Positions 8,746 through 23,815 of a DNA stretch of 64,000 nucleotides are shown here, piece after piece (position 1 is the first letter of the stretch; the number at the start of each line of letters is the position of its first letter). Where the stretch lies: contig JAFBAL010000045.1 in the NCBI GenBank assembly GCA_019247845.1, positions 27,460 through 91,459 on the forward strand. The letters are read 5' to 3'. The notes under the pieces are model-generated. The model was not told the origin of the DNA. It worked only from the letters and a program-made list of their open reading frames with translations, and searched no databases. The translations under genes were made by a program, and so were the position numbers. This stretch comes from Alphaproteobacteria bacterium (GTDB lineage: Bacteria; Pseudomonadota; Alphaproteobacteria; Micropepsales; Micropepsaceae).

Positions 8746-10956
8746 ATGGACTGGTCACTATCCCGAAGATACCTGCTGGCCGGCAGCGCTGCCGCGGCCT
8801 TGGTGCGCCCCGTCTTTGCCGCCGGTGCGAAGCCGGACCTGAGCGAAGCGGGCGCGAAACCCGTGCCGCTGGAGACGGTGCGGCTGACGCCGTCGCTTTA
8901 TCTCGATGCGGTGACGTCCAATTGCGCCTACCTGCACCGCCTGGAGCCGGACAGGCTGCTGCACAACTTCCGCAAGCAGGCCGGCCTCGTGCCCAAAGGC
9001 GAGGTCTATGGCGGCTGGGAGAGCGACACCATCGCCGGCCACACGCTGGGCCATTACCTCAGCGCCCTGTCGCTGATGCATGCCCAGACCGGCGACGAGG
9101 AATGCAAGCGCCGTGTAGAATACATCGTCGACGACCTCGCGGCCTGCCAGGCGGCGCATGGCGACGGCTATGTCGCTGGCTTCACGCGCCGGAGCGGCGA
9201 TGCGATCGAGGACGGCAAGCGCATCTTCCCGGAGATCGTGGCGGGCGACATCCGCGTGATGCCGTTCGACCTCAACGGCTGCTGGGTGCCGCTCTACAAT
9301 TTCCACAAGACCTTCGCCGGCCTGTTCGACGCCGAGCGCCATTGCGGCAACGCCAGGGCGCGCGAGGTGGCGCTGGGGCTGGCGGTGTATATCGACGGCG
9401 TCTTTGCGCAGTTGAGCGACGAGCAGGTCCAGCACATCCTCGACTGCGAGCACGGCGGCTTGAACGAGTCCTTCGCGGAGCTCTACGACCGCACCGGCAA
9501 CATCCGCTGGATGGCGCTCGCCGCGCGGCTCTATCACCGCAAGGTACTGAACCCGCTTGCCGAGGGGCGCGACGAGCTTGCCGATCTCCACGCCAATACC
9601 CAGATCCCCAAGGTGATCGGGGTGGCGCGGCTCTACGACGTCGGCGGCCAGCCGGAACACCAGAAGGCGGCGAGGTTCTTCTGGCAGGCGGTCACGCGCG
9701 ATCATTCCTACGTCATCGGCGGCCATGGCGACCGCGAGTACTTCCAGCCGCCGCGCACGATCTCGAAATACGTGACCGAGCAGACCTGCGAGTCCTGCAA
9801 CAGCTACAACATGCTCAAGCTCACGCGGCAGCTATACCGATGGGCGCCGGATGCCGCGCTGTTCGACTATTACGAGCGCGCGCATATCAACCACATCCTG
9901 GCGCAGCACGATCCCTCGACCGGCATGTTCACCTACATGATGCCGCTGATGGAGGGCGCCAAGCGCGAGTTCTCCACCGCCTTCGACGATTTCTGGTGTT
10001 GCATGGGCACGGGCATGGAGAGCCATTCCAAGCACGGCGACAGCGTCTATTGGGAGCGCGGCGACACGCTGTTCGTGAACCTGTTCGTGCCGTCGCAGCT
10101 CGCCTGGCGCGGCGGCGCGTTCGAGCTTTCGACGTCGTATCCGCTGTCCGAGGACGTGACATTCACGGTGCGTCGGCCGGCGCGGTTCGCGCTGGCGCTC
10201 CGGCTGCCCGGCTGGTGCGCCGCGCCGCGGCTCAGCCTCAACGGCAAGCCTTCGAAGATCGAGCGCCGCGACGGCTATGCGATGGTGCGGCGCCGGTGGC
10301 GGGCGGGCGACACGATCGCGCTCACCTTGCCGATGACCTTGCGCACCGAGCCCACGCCGGACGACCCGCGCATGGTGGCCTACCTCAAAGGCCCGGTGGT
10401 GCAGTCCAAGGTGGGCGGCAACCTGGTGCCGTTCTTCCGGCAATACGGCGAGCCCGCCAAGGTCTATTTCAAGACCTACAGCCAGGAAGAGCGGGCGGCG
10501 TCGAACGCGGAGGCGCTCAGGCTCTCCGATCTGGATTCGCATTCCACCGACATCGCCGAGTTGGGCGACGACGCGGACGAGAAGGCGCACGCGCTCGCCT
10601 CCAAGACGTCCTACGCGGTGGTCTATCGCGGGCGGAAGGGGCGCGACGCGCGCAGCGGCGGCTTCTTCGAGCTCGACATGAAGCCGGGCAGGGGCAACCT
10701 CGCGCTGAACGCGATCTACTCCGGGGACGACAAGCGGCGGCTGTTCCACATTCTCGTCGAAGGGGAAAGGATCGCGACCCAGGCGCTGGAAGCGGAGAGC
10801 CGCGGCGGCTTCATCGAGCGCAACTACCCGATCCCGCCGTCGCTGGTTAACGGAAAGTCACGGTTGAGGATTCGCGTCGAGCCGGAACCGGGACATTCTG
10901 CCGGTCCCATCTTCGGTCTTCGGTTGTTGAGCGACGCGCCGCCGCCGTCTATGTAG
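8746..10956 (+). CDS. glycoside hydrolase family 127-like (DUF1680) putative beta-L-arabinofuranosidase, Tat signal
   Basis: [14 protein letters not shown] Tat motif; [62 protein letters not shown]. Confidence 0.85.
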   Translation: MDWSLSRRYLLAGSAAAALVRPVFAAGAKPDLSEAGAKPVPLETVRLTPSLYLDAVTSNCAYLHRLEPDRLLHNFRKQAGLVPKGEVYGGWESDTIAGHTLGHYLSALSLMHAQTGDEECKRRVEYIVDDLAACQAAHGDGYVAGFTRRSGDAIEDGKRIFPEIVAGDIRVMPFDLNGCWVPLYNFHKTFAGLFDAERHCGNARAREVALGLAVYIDGVFAQLSDEQVQHILDCEHGGLNESFAELYDRTGNIRWMALAARLYHRKVLNPLAEGRDELADLHANTQIPKVIGVARLYDVGGQPEHQKAARFFWQAVTRDHSYVIGGHGDREYFQPPRTISKYVTEQTCESCNSYNMLKLTRQLYRWAPDAALFDYYERAHINHILAQHDPSTGMFTYMMPLMEGAKREFSTAFDDFWCCMGTGMESHSKHGDSVYWERGDTLFVNLFVPSQLAWRGGAFELSTSYPLSEDVTFTVRRPARFALALRLPGWCAAPRLSLNGKPSKIERRDGYAMVRRRWRAGDTIALTLPMTLRTEPTPDDPRMVAYLKGPVVQSKVGGNLVPFFRQYGEPAKVYFKTYSQEERAASNAEALRLSDLDSHSTDIAELGDDADEKAHALASKTSYAVVYRGRKGRDARSGGFFELDMKPGRGNLALNAIYSGDDKRRLFHILVEGERIATQALEAESRGGFIERNYPIPPSLVNGKSRLRIRVEPEPGHSAGPIFGLRLLSDAPPPSM

Positions 10957-10960
10957 GGGC

Positions 10961-12184
10961 ATGGCCAAGATCGTCATGAAATTCGGCGGAACCTCCGTCG
11001 CCGATCTGGATCGCATCCGTCACGTCGCCACGCTGGTGAAGCGCGAGGTGGACGCGGGCAACCAGGTCGCCGTCACCGTGTCCGCCATGGCCGGCGAGAC
11101 CAACAAGCTGGTGGCCTGGACGCGCGAGCTTTCGCCGCTCTACGACGCGCGCGAATACGACGTCGTGGTGGCTTCCGGCGAGCAGGTCTCGGCCGGGCTG
11201 CTGGCCGTCGCGCTGCAGACGATCGGCGTCAACGCCCGCTCCTGGATGGGCTGGCAGCTCCCGGTGCGGACCTCGGCGATTCATTCCTCGGCGCGCATCG
11301 AGAGCATCGATTCGTCCGAGCTCGACCGCCGCCTGGCCGAGGGCGAGACCGCGGTCGTGGCCGGCTTCCAGGGCGTCGCCCCCGACAACCGCATCACCAC
11401 CATCGGCCGCGGCGGCGGCGATACCTCGGCGGTCGCGGTCGCGGCGGCGCTCAAGGCCGACCGTTGCGACATCTATACCGACGTCGACGGCGTCTATACC
11501 ACCGACCCGCGCATCGTGGCCAAGGCGCACCGCCTCGAGAAGGTCACCTATGAGGAGATGCTCGAGATGGCGTCCTTGGGCGCCAAGGTGCTCCAGACGC
11601 GTTCCGTCGAGATCGCCATGCTTCACCGCGTGCCCGTGCGCGTGCTTTCGACCTTCGATCCGGAAGCCGGCGGAACGCTAGTCTGCGACGAGGAAGACAT
11701 CGTGGAAAAGAAATCCGTCACCGGCATCGCCTATTCGCGCGACGAGGCCAAGATCACGCTGCACAAGATCCCGGACCGGCCCGGCATCGCGGCCGCGATC
11801 TTCGGTCCGCTCGCCGACAGCGGCATCAACGTCGACATGATCGTGCAGAACGTGTCCGAGGACGGCCGCAAGACCGATCTGACCTTCACGGTGGGGCGCG
11901 GCGAGCTGGCGGCGGCGCTCAAGGCTTGCGAGCAGGCCGGGGCCGCGATCGGCTATCGCGACATCACCTCGGACGCCAACGTCGCCAAGGTCTCGGTGGT
12001 CGGCATCGGCATGCGCACCCATTCCGGCATCGCCCAGACCATGTTCCGCACGCTGTCCGAGAAGGGCATCAACATCCAGGTGATCTCGACCTCCGAGATC
12101 AAGGTGAGCGTGCTGATCTCCGAGGAATATGTGGAGCTGGCGGTGCGCGCTCTGCATTCCGCCTACGAGCTGGACGCGGGGTAG
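10961..12184 (+). CDS. lysC: aspartate kinase
   Basis: KFGGTSVADLDRIRHVA, GRGGGDTSAVAVAAAL, tandem ACT domains. Confidence 0.96.
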   Translation: MAKIVMKFGGTSVADLDRIRHVATLVKREVDAGNQVAVTVSAMAGETNKLVAWTRELSPLYDAREYDVVVASGEQVSAGLLAVALQTIGVNARSWMGWQLPVRTSAIHSSARIESIDSSELDRRLAEGETAVVAGFQGVAPDNRITTIGRGGGDTSAVAVAAALKADRCDIYTDVDGVYTTDPRIVAKAHRLEKVTYEEMLEMASLGAKVLQTRSVEIAMLHRVPVRVLSTFDPEAGGTLVCDEEDIVEKKSVTGIAYSRDEAKITLHKIPDRPGIAAAIFGPLADSGINVDMIVQNVSEDGRKTDLTFTVGRGELAAALKACEQAGAAIGYRDITSDANVAKVSVVGIGMRTHSGIAQTMFRTLSEKGINIQVISTSEIKVSVLISEEYVELAVRALHSAYELDAG

Positions 12185-12189
12185 GGCCC

Positions 12190-14457
12190 ATGCCAGCGCT
12201 CGGCGCCACCGGACCGCGCACGCTGCTTCGGCGCCTGCGCGAGATCATGGCCGAGCAGATCAGCGCGCAGTCGCGGCTCGACAAGCTCGTGATGCTGATC
12301 GCGACCAACATGGTCGCCGAGGTGTGCTCGATCTATCTGCGCCGCGCCGGCAAATATCTCGAGCTGTTCGCGACCGAAGGCCTGAACCGCGCCGCCGTGC
12401 ACAAGACGCGGCTGAAGGAGGGCGAGGGCCTGGTCGGCCTGGTCGCCGAGACGGGCGAGGCGGTGAACCTCTCGGACGCGCCTTCCGACCCGCGCTTCTC
12501 CTACCGGCCCGAGACGGGCGAGGATCCGTACAAGTCGTTCCTGGGCGTGCCGATCGTGCGGGGCGGGCAGGTGTTCGGCGTGCTCACCGTGCAGAACCGC
12601 GCCGCCGTCCTCTATTCCGAGGAAGAGGTCGAGGCGCTGCAGACCGTCGCCATGGTGCTGGCCGAGGTCGTGGCGCAGGGCGGCCTGTTCAACATCGCCG
12701 AACTCGACGAGCCCGAGCTGCGCGCCGACCGGCCGCGGATGTTCAAGGGCGACGGATTGTCGGAAGGCGTCGCGGTGGGCCGCGTCGTCCTGCACGAGCC
12801 GCGCGTCAAGGTCGAGCGCATGATCGCCGACAATCCGCAGGAAGAGCTCAAGCGCCTCGAGGACGCCATCGGCAAGCTGCGCGAGAACGTCGACGAGATG
12901 CTCGACTCCAGCGAGCTCGACCTGACCGGCGAGGGCCGCGAGGTGATCGAGGCCTATCGCCTCTTCGCCTACGACCAGGGCTGGCGCCAGCGCATGCGCG
13001 ACGCCGTGCGCACGGGCCTGACCGCCGAGGCCGGCGTCGAGCGCGTGCAGGACGAGATGCGCGTGCGCGTGCAGCGCTTCGGCGATCCGGTGCTGCGCGA
13101 GCGCGCCCACGACCTCGACGACCTGGCGCGACGGCTGCTGCGGCATCTGTCGGGGGACGGCAGCATCGCTCCCGGCGATCTTCCGAACGAGGCGGTGATC
13201 GTCGCGCGCTCGATGGGACCGGCCGAGCTGCTCGACTACGGCCGCGAGAAGCTGCTCGGCCTCGTGCTCGAGGATGCGGCTGCGACCTCGCATGTCGCGA
13301 TCGTCGCGCGCTCGATGGGTTTGCCGCTGGTGAGCTCGGTCGAAGGCGTCAGCGACAGCGCGCGCGCGGGCGACGGCATCGTCGTCGACGGCGAGGCGGG
13401 CGAGGTGCATCTGCGGCCGATGCCCGAGGTCGTCAAGACCTTCGAGATCAAGCGCGCGCTGCGCGCCAACCGCGTCGCGCATTTCGCGCAGATCCGCGAC
13501 ACCGCGGCCGTCACCAAGGACGGCGTGCACATCAAGCTGATGATGAACGCGGGCCTTCTGCTCGACATGGCGCATATGCGCGAGTCCGGTGCCGACGGCG
13601 TCGGCCTGTTCCGCACCGAGCTGCAGTTCATGATCGGCGAGACCATGCCGCGGCTGGCCGACCAGATCGAGTTCTATCGAGACGTGCTGGAGGCCGCGGG
13701 CGACAAGCCGGTGGTGTTCCGCACCCTCGACCTCGGCGGCGACAAGGTGCTCCCCTACGCGCGCTTCGAGCGCGAGGCCAATCCGGCGCTCGGCTGGCGC
13801 GCGATCCGCATCGCGCTCGATCGCCCCGCCTTGCTGCGCTACCAGGTGCGCGCGCTGATCCAGGCGGCGAAGGGGCGCATCCTGAACGTGCTCCTGCCCA
13901 TGATCAGCGACGTCGCGGAGTTCAACCAGGCACGCGCGCTGATCGACCGCGAGACCGAGCGCGCGCGTCTGCTCCAGCTGCCGCAGCCGCGCCAGATCCG
14001 CGTCGGCGCCATGCTCGAAGTGCCGGCGCTCGCCTTCATGCTACCGCAGATCATGCGCAGCGCCGATTTCGTCTCCATCGGCTCCAACGACCTGTTTCAG
14101 TTCGTCTTCGCCGTCGACCGCACCAATCCGCGCGTCTCGAAGCGCTACGATCCGCTGAACCCGCCAGCACTGACCTTGATCCGCCAGATCGTGCATTCGG
14201 CCAGCGAATCGCCCGGCGACCTGTCGCTGTGCGGCGAGATGGCGGGCAAGCCGCTCGACGCCATGGCGCTGATCGGACTGGGCCTGCGCACGCTCTCCAT
14301 GCAGCCGGCCAATATCGGGCCGGTGAAGATGATGATCCAAAGCCTGGACTTGCGAGAAGTGTCGCAGTTTGTCGATAGGCTTTGCGGCCGGACCGACGGT
14401 AGCTTAAGACCCCGTCTCGCGGCCTTCGCGGCCGAGCGCGGAATTGCGATCAAATAG
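12190..14457 (+). CDS. ptsP: phosphoenolpyruvate--protein phosphotransferase with GAF domain
   Basis: N-terminal GAF region; phospho-His motif DAAATSHVAIVARSMGLP; PEP-utiliser C-terminus SIGSNDLFQFVFAVDR. Confidence 0.94.
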   Translation: MPALGATGPRTLLRRLREIMAEQISAQSRLDKLVMLIATNMVAEVCSIYLRRAGKYLELFATEGLNRAAVHKTRLKEGEGLVGLVAETGEAVNLSDAPSDPRFSYRPETGEDPYKSFLGVPIVRGGQVFGVLTVQNRAAVLYSEEEVEALQTVAMVLAEVVAQGGLFNIAELDEPELRADRPRMFKGDGLSEGVAVGRVVLHEPRVKVERMIADNPQEELKRLEDAIGKLRENVDEMLDSSELDLTGEGREVIEAYRLFAYDQGWRQRMRDAVRTGLTAEAGVERVQDEMRVRVQRFGDPVLRERAHDLDDLARRLLRHLSGDGSIAPGDLPNEAVIVARSMGPAELLDYGREKLLGLVLEDAAATSHVAIVARSMGLPLVSSVEGVSDSARAGDGIVVDGEAGEVHLRPMPEVVKTFEIKRALRANRVAHFAQIRDTAAVTKDGVHIKLMMNAGLLLDMAHMRESGADGVGLFRTELQFMIGETMPRLADQIEFYRDVLEAAGDKPVVFRTLDLGGDKVLPYARFEREANPALGWRAIRIALDRPALLRYQVRALIQAAKGRILNVLLPMISDVAEFNQARALIDRETERARLLQLPQPRQIRVGAMLEVPALAFMLPQIMRSADFVSIGSNDLFQFVFAVDRTNPRVSKRYDPLNPPALTLIRQIVHSASESPGDLSLCGEMAGKPLDAMALIGLGLRTLSMQPANIGPVKMMIQSLDLREVSQFVDRLCGRTDGSLRPRLAAFAAERGIAIK

Positions 14458-14615
14458 TCGCCCAACCGGGCAAAGATTAAGGATTTCCAATTGTCTAACC
14501 GCCATCCTTCGCGTTACATACAGATGCGCAATTTTCCTTTGGCGCGCAATTTTTCGGGCGAATGGCTACGCCATTCTCCCGATTGCGCTTATGGGGCGCG
14601 GGATACGGCCGGATC

Positions 14616-15581
14616 ATGACCAAAGTCACCCATCTCACTGTCGAGGAAGGCGGAGCCCAGAACCGCCGCCGCATCCACCTGCGCGAGATCTCCGGCGACA
14701 GCGACGCGCCGCTCGAAACGGTGGGCCAGGATCTGCGCGCCGCCCGGCTGCGCCGCGGCGACGACCTCGCGACCGTGTCCAAGGCGCTGAAGATTCGTAA
14801 AGATCACCTCGAGGCTCTGGAAGAGGACCGCATCGAGAGCCTGCCCGGCCGCACCTATGCGGTGGGCTTCGTGCGCACCTATGCGGACTTCCTGGGGCTG
14901 GACGCGGCGCAGAGCGTCGAGCGCTTCAAGGCGCAGATCGCCGGACGCGCCGACGAGCCGCAGCCCACCATCACCGTCATCGACGAGGACGAGCATCGCC
15001 GCCTGCCGCAGGGCTGGAAGATCATCGCCGGGGTGGTGCTGCTGCTCTTCGCCTACGGCGCCTATTATCTGCTCGTGCCCGCGGCCGACAAGATGCTGAC
15101 GCCGCCGGTCGCCCCGGTGCCGCAGCAGCAGGTCGCCGCCAAGCCGAAGCCGAGGGTCGCGCCACCGCCCGCTCCGGTGGCGACCGCGCCGACGACGATC
15201 GCGCCCGTGACCACGCCTGCGATAACGCCGCCGGGCACCGCGCCTGCCGCGACCGACACGGCCAATGCGGCACCGGTTCCCGCCGGCAAGGTCTATGGCC
15301 AGAACAATCGCAACGCCCGCGTGGTCCTGCGCATGAAGCAGACGACGCGCGTGCTGGTGCAGAGCGCCGACGGCATGACCTTCATCAACCGCACGCTCAA
15401 CGCGGGCGACAGCTACATGGTGCCGGATCAGGTGGGGCTGACGCTCACTGCCGCCAATGCGGGGGCCATCGAAGTCGATCTCGACGGCGCGCCGATGGGC
15501 ACCGCGGGCCGTGTTGGACAGATCGCCGAAACCTTGTCGCTCGATCCGCAAGCCATCGCGGACCGCGCCAACCGACGGTAA
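14616..15581 (+). CDS. RodZ-like HTH domain protein with DUF4115
   Basis: [61 protein letters not shown], a TM helix, Pro/Ala linker and DUF4115-like tail. Confidence 0.85.
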   Translation: MTKVTHLTVEEGGAQNRRRIHLREISGDSDAPLETVGQDLRAARLRRGDDLATVSKALKIRKDHLEALEEDRIESLPGRTYAVGFVRTYADFLGLDAAQSVERFKAQIAGRADEPQPTITVIDEDEHRRLPQGWKIIAGVVLLLFAYGAYYLLVPAADKMLTPPVAPVPQQQVAAKPKPRVAPPPAPVATAPTTIAPVTTPAITPPGTAPAATDTANAAPVPAGKVYGQNNRNARVVLRMKQTTRVLVQSADGMTFINRTLNAGDSYMVPDQVGLTLTAANAGAIEVDLDGAPMGTAGRVGQIAETLSLDPQAIADRANRR

Positions 15582-15586
15582 GTGCC

Positions 15587-16717
15587 ATGAGCCTGAGAGC
15601 CTATCGCGACATCCACCGCCGCAAGTCCCGCCAGATCATGGTGGGCAAGGTGCCCGTGGGCGGCGACGCGCCGATCACGGTGCAGACCATGACCAACACC
15701 GTCACCGGTGACGCGCGCGCGACCATCGACCAGATCAGGAAGATCGAAGAAGCAGGCTGCGACATCGTCCGCGTCTCGTGTCCCGACGAGGACGCGACCA
15801 AGGCGATGAAGGCGATTACGCGTGCCTCCAGCATCCCGGTCGTCGCCGACATCCACTTCCACTACAAGCGCGCCATCGAGGCGGCCGAGGCGGGCGCGGC
15901 CTGCCTGCGCATCAATCCCGGCAATATCGGCAGCGCCCAGCGCGTGAAGGACGTGGTCAAGGCGGCGAAAGATCACGGCTGCTCGATGCGCATCGGCGTC
16001 AATGCCGGCTCGCTCGAGAAGGAACTGCTCGAACGCTACGGCGAGCCGTGTCCCGAGGCGATGGTCGAGAGCGCGCTGAACCACGCCAAGATCTTGGACG
16101 ATCTCGACTTCCGCGAATACAAGATCTCGGTGAAGGCGTCGGACGCCTTCCTGGCCGTCGCCGCCTATCAAGGCCTGGCCGACGCGGTCGATTGCCCGAT
16201 CCATCTGGGCATCACCGAAGCCGGCGGCATGATCTCCGGCACGGTCAAATCGTCGATCGGCATGGGCATGCTGTTGTGGAGCGGCATCGGCGACACCATC
16301 CGCGTCTCGCTCTCGGCCGATCCGGTGGAAGAGGTGCGCGTCGGCTTCGATATTCTCAAGAGCCTCAACTTGCGCCATCGCGGCGTGAATATCGTCTCGT
16401 GCCCGTCCTGCGCGCGGCAGGGCTTCAACGTCATCGACACCGTGCGCGTGCTCGAGGACCGGCTGAAGCACATCGCCACCCCGATGACGCTGTCGATCAT
16501 CGGTTGCGTCGTGAACGGCCCGGGCGAGGCGCGCGAGACCGACCTCGGCTTCACCGGCGGCGGTGCCGGCAAGGGTCACGGCCAGATCTATCTGAACGGC
16601 GAGCCCGCCTATCGCCTCGAGAACGAGAAGCTCGTCGACCATATCGTCGAGCTCTGCGAGAAGAAGGCCGCCACCATCGAGGCCGAGCGCGGCAAGGTGC
16701 TCGAGCCCGCGCAGTAG
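15587..16717 (+). CDS. ispG: flavodoxin-dependent (E)-4-hydroxy-3-methylbut-2-enyl-diphosphate synthase
   Basis: [46 protein letters not shown]. Confidence 0.96.
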   Translation: MSLRAYRDIHRRKSRQIMVGKVPVGGDAPITVQTMTNTVTGDARATIDQIRKIEEAGCDIVRVSCPDEDATKAMKAITRASSIPVVADIHFHYKRAIEAAEAGAACLRINPGNIGSAQRVKDVVKAAKDHGCSMRIGVNAGSLEKELLERYGEPCPEAMVESALNHAKILDDLDFREYKISVKASDAFLAVAAYQGLADAVDCPIHLGITEAGGMISGTVKSSIGMGMLLWSGIGDTIRVSLSADPVEEVRVGFDILKSLNLRHRGVNIVSCPSCARQGFNVIDTVRVLEDRLKHIATPMTLSIIGCVVNGPGEARETDLGFTGGGAGKGHGQIYLNGEPAYRLENEKLVDHIVELCEKKAATIEAERGKVLEPAQ

Positions 16718-16742
16718 CGGCGTTCCGCGCTAAGCTGCAGCC

Positions 16743-17806
<1,064 letters not shown>

Positions 17807-17810
<4 letters not shown>

Positions 17811-18550
17811 CGGGCGCGATCGCCGGTACGATCGAACGGCTGCGCGAAGCGGGCGTCGACAATCCGCGCCTCGATGCGCGCCTGCTCACCACCGAAGAGC
17901 AGATCGCGCGGCGCGTCGTGCGCGAGCCCGTCGCTTACATCCTGGGACACAAAGGATTCTGGACACTCGATATCGCGGTCGGCCCGGGCGCGCTGGTGCC
18001 GAGGCCCGAAACCGAGACGCTCATCGAGCAATTGCTGAAGCATGCGCCCGACCGCACGGCGGCGCTCGACATCCTCGATTTGGGAACGGGCACTGGATGC
18101 CTGCTGCTGGCGGCATTGAGCGAGTACCCGAACGCGCGTGGGGTTGGTGTCGACAGCTCGGCGGAAGCGCTCGCCTGGGCACGCAGGAATGTCGAAAAGC
18201 AGGGGGCGAATGCGCGGCTCGTGGAATGCGACTTCACGGAAATCGACGGCGCCTATGATGTAATCCTGTCCAACCCTCCCTATATCAGGACCGGGGACAT
18301 CGCCGGTCTGGCGCCCGAGGTGCGGCTCTATGAGCCGGTCAGGGCGCTGGACGGCGGGGCGGATGGGCTCGATGCCTACCGGGCCCTGGCGCCGGCGATC
18401 CGATGCCTATTGAAGCCCGGAGGGTTGGTATTCCTGGAAATCGGGGCCGGGCAGGGGGCCGAGGTCAGCGCCATCCTGGGCCTTGAAATCCTTGGAATAG
18501 CGTCCGACCTGGCAGGGGTAGAAAGATGCGTGGTAGGACGAAAGTCTTAG
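17807..18550 (+). CDS. prmC: peptide chain release factor N5-glutamine methyltransferase with short N-terminal domain
   Basis: [41 protein letters not shown] start overlaps prfA stop. Confidence 0.9.
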
Positions 18551-18608
18551 GGGCGCGCAAGAAAACCCTTGGAAGTAACAGGGGGACTCGTTAGTTTCCC
18601 GGCGCAGG

Positions 18609-18660
18609 CACGGACCCGGGCATCAGGGGGATTACAGCGCGCTTAGCGCGCCGGTCCGTG
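18609..18660. promoter_or_regulatory. Nested inverted repeats in the prmC/DUF4167 intergenic region
   Basis: Outer arms CACGGACC (18609-18616)/GGTCCGTG (18653-18660); inner GCGCGC-TTA-GCGCGC (18637-18651). Confidence 0.5.
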
Positions 18661-18748
18661 GCCAGAAAGCGAACGCCGAACTGCCAAAGTCCTGCCGCCG
18701 GCAACGTGCGGCGGCCGCGGTTCGGAACATGACGATGAAGGGATAGCA

Positions 18749-19240
18749 GTGAAACGCTCTCGTAGAGGCGGCCGCAGGCCGCAAGGCAGTCACAACGGTC
18801 ACAACGGCGGTGGTGGTGGTGGCGGTGGCGGTGGCGGCGGCTCGTTCAACCCGAACCGCACCTATGATTCCAACGGGCCGGACATCAAGGTCCGCGGCTC
18901 GGCCGCGCATATCTACGAGAAGTATCTGCAGCTCGCTCGCGACGCGAACACCCAGGGCGACCGCGTCATGGCCGAGAACTATCTCCAGCATGCCGAGCAC
19001 TATTTCCGCATCCTGAGCGCGGTCCAGGCCCAGCAGGCGCAGCAGCTCGCCGCCCAGCAGGCACAGCAGCAGCAAGCCGGCGTCAACGGAAACGGCAACG
19101 GCAACGGCCAGTACCGGCCGCCGCAGGGTTCCGGCGAGCAACCGTATATCCAGGGCGCGCCGCAGCCGCCCGGACCGTCCTTCTCACTCGTCGATGGCGC
19201 CGCCGGTCTCGTCGGTGACGAAGACGAGGGCGAAGAGTAA
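18749..19240 (+). CDS. DUF4167 domain-containing protein
   Basis: RTYDSNGPDIKVRGSAAHIYEKYLQLARDANTQGDRVMAENYLQHAEHYFRIL; GTG start. Confidence 0.9.
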   Translation: MKRSRRGGRRPQGSHNGHNGGGGGGGGGGGGSFNPNRTYDSNGPDIKVRGSAAHIYEKYLQLARDANTQGDRVMAENYLQHAEHYFRILSAVQAQQAQQLAAQQAQQQQAGVNGNGNGNGQYRPPQGSGEQPYIQGAPQPPGPSFSLVDGAAGLVGDEDEGEE

Positions 19241-19397
19241 GCGTCAAGCCGATCTCCAATGCCGGGATTTCGTCCGGCAGAACAGGTGGCCGTCATGAAG
19301 GGGCTCGCTAGCTTCTAGTCCTCGCCTTTCGAGGACCAAGGCCCGCGTTCGCGCATCGCCGCGAGCGCTCGCGCATATCTGTTCGCTGGAGATTGTC

Positions 19398-20651
19398 TTG
19401 CAAAATTTCGCACCGTCCGGGGCGCTGTGGCGCCATGCCGGGTTCCTGCGGCTTTGGGCCGCCCAGACCGTTTCGTCCTTCGGCTCGCGCATCGCGCGCG
19501 AGGGTTTCGCCATGTCGGCGATCCTGTCGATCCGTGCCACGCCCGCCGAGCTGGGCGTGCTGGCCGCACTGGCGCGCGGACCGGGCGCCGTCGTCGGATT
19601 GTTCGCGGGCGGCATCGTCGACCGCCGCAGCCGCCGCCGCGTGATGATCGCGAGCGACTTGGCGCGCACCGCGCTGATCGCGACCGTGCCGCTCGCGGCA
19701 TGGATGGATGTCCTCACCATGCCGCAGCTCTATCTCGTGGCGGCGCTGGCAGGCGCGGCGAGCGTGTTCTTCGATATCGCCGACCACGCTTTCCTACCGT
19801 CGCTCATCGCGCGCGAACACCTGCTCGACGGCAATGCAAAGCTTGGGCTGACCGAAGCCGTCGCCGAGATCGGCGGGCCGGCGGTCGCAGGCATCCTGTT
19901 CCAGCTCTTCACGCCGCCCTTCGCGATGCTGGGTACGGCGCTCACCTATCTCGTCTCGGCGCTGTTCCTGTTAGCCGTGCCGGTGCGCGAGCTGCCGGCC
20001 GAGAAGACGCGCAAGCCATGGCACGAGGACATCGGGCTGGGCCTGCGGGCCGTGCTCGACGAGCCGCTGGTGCGGCCACTGCTCGGGATGACCGTCGTGT
20101 TCTCGGGCTTCGGCGCGTTCTTCGCGCCTCTATACCTGCTCTATGGGATCAAGGTGCTGGGGCTGTCGCCGGCGCTCATGGGCATCACCATCGCCTGCGG
20201 CGGCGTGGGCGCGTTGCTGGGCGCGAGCCTGTCGAACCTGCTCACGCGACGCATCGGCATCGGGCCGACGATTTGGGGATGCTGCTTCGTCTATACCGCG
20301 TCGCTCCTGCTGGTGCCGCTGGCGCAGGGGCCGGTGTGGCGGGCGACCACGATGCTGATGATCGCGCAGCTCGGCGGCGACGGCTTCGCGGCGGCGTTCA
20401 TGATCCCGATAACGAGCCTGAGACAAGCCGTGTTGCCGCGCGCCGTGCTGGGCCGTACCGCCGGCCTGTTCAGCGCGGTGTCGGGGATCGTGACCGTGCT
20501 GGGGGCGATTCTGGGCGGCTTGCTCGGCGGCTGGATCGGCATCCGCGAAGCGCTCTTGATCTCGGTCGCGGGCATGGCGGCGGCGCCGATCTTCGTCCTG
20601 TTCTCGCCGCTCAGGTCTTTGAAGACGATCCCGGTCTCGGCACCTGCGTGA
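19398..20651 (+). CDS. MFS transporter
   Basis: 12-TM-like hydrophobic protein; FLRLWAAQTVSSFGSRI...GGIVDRRSRRRVMIASDL; TTG start. Confidence 0.85.
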   Translation: MQNFAPSGALWRHAGFLRLWAAQTVSSFGSRIAREGFAMSAILSIRATPAELGVLAALARGPGAVVGLFAGGIVDRRSRRRVMIASDLARTALIATVPLAAWMDVLTMPQLYLVAALAGAASVFFDIADHAFLPSLIAREHLLDGNAKLGLTEAVAEIGGPAVAGILFQLFTPPFAMLGTALTYLVSALFLLAVPVRELPAEKTRKPWHEDIGLGLRAVLDEPLVRPLLGMTVVFSGFGAFFAPLYLLYGIKVLGLSPALMGITIACGGVGALLGASLSNLLTRRIGIGPTIWGCCFVYTASLLLVPLAQGPVWRATTMLMIAQLGGDGFAAAFMIPITSLRQAVLPRAVLGRTAGLFSAVSGIVTVLGAILGGLLGGWIGIREALLISVAGMAAAPIFVLFSPLRSLKTIPVSAPA

Positions 20652-21057
20652 TGTCGAACGCCCAGGGCATGGCGGATTCGCAGAAGCCCTGCAGGCGGGG
20701 CGGCAGCTCCGCCCGCTGCTTCACCGCGCCGAGGCGCAGGTTTAGATAGGGCGGGTCGTTGCGGCGGTGCGAATAGAGCGGGGTGCCGCACCCGCCGCAA
20801 AAGGCCTGGACGATGGCGTTGCCGCTGGCGGCGGTCTTTACATAGGACTTCGGCTCGCCGCTGAGCTGGAAGTTCTCGGGGCGCACCGGCACGCTCGCCC
20901 GGTACGGCGCGCTCGAGAACGTCTGGCAGTCGGTGCAGTGGCAGAGCACCACCCGCGCCGGGTCGATCCGCGCCTCGTAAGTTATCCGCCCGCAATGGCA
21001 GGCGCCCTGGATATCCACGGCCTTTCCCCTTGAAGAGCACGAACCCGGAACCCACAT
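20611..21057 (-). CDS. GFA family (glutathione-dependent formaldehyde-activating-like) protein
   Basis: [41 protein letters not shown]; 3' end overlaps MFS gene by 41 bp. Confidence 0.85.
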   Translation of the reverse strand: MWVPGSCSSRGKAVDIQGACHCGRITYEARIDPARVVLCHCTDCQTFSSAPYRASVPVRPENFQLSGEPKSYVKTAASGNAIVQAFCGGCGTPLYSHRRNDPPYLNLRLGAVKQRAELPPRLQGFCESAMPWAFDITQVPRPGSSSKT

Positions 21058-21058
21058 A
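21029..21058 (+). promoter_or_regulatory. Candidate RpoH-type heat-shock promoter for clpB
   Basis: CTTGAA (21029-21034), 16 nt, CCCACATA (21051-21058), 92 nt upstream of clpB ATG. Confidence 0.5.
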
Positions 21059-21150
21059 CACCTGAACCGTGCCCTTGGGGGCGGTATTCTGCGTTTTGGA
21101 TTCGGTGGATCGGCCCCAAGGGCGAGGCACCGGAGGCTAGAGAGGCTCAT

Positions 21151-23757
<2,607 letters not shown>

Positions 23758-23815
23758 GGCCTTGAACGGCTGCCTGCGGTGCCTACATCTGGTTCAGACA
23801 CCTCAGGGGCCGTTC

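Noticed and set aside
12129-14378. 749-aa plus ORF and 470-aa minus ORF overlapping ptsP
   Set aside because: Out-of-frame and antisense shadows of the unambiguous PtsP reading frame
18810-18850. GGN repeat as a phase-variable microsatellite
   Set aside because: It encodes the polyglycine linker of DUF4167; codons are mixed (GGT/GGC) and the unit is a codon, so length change would not shift frame
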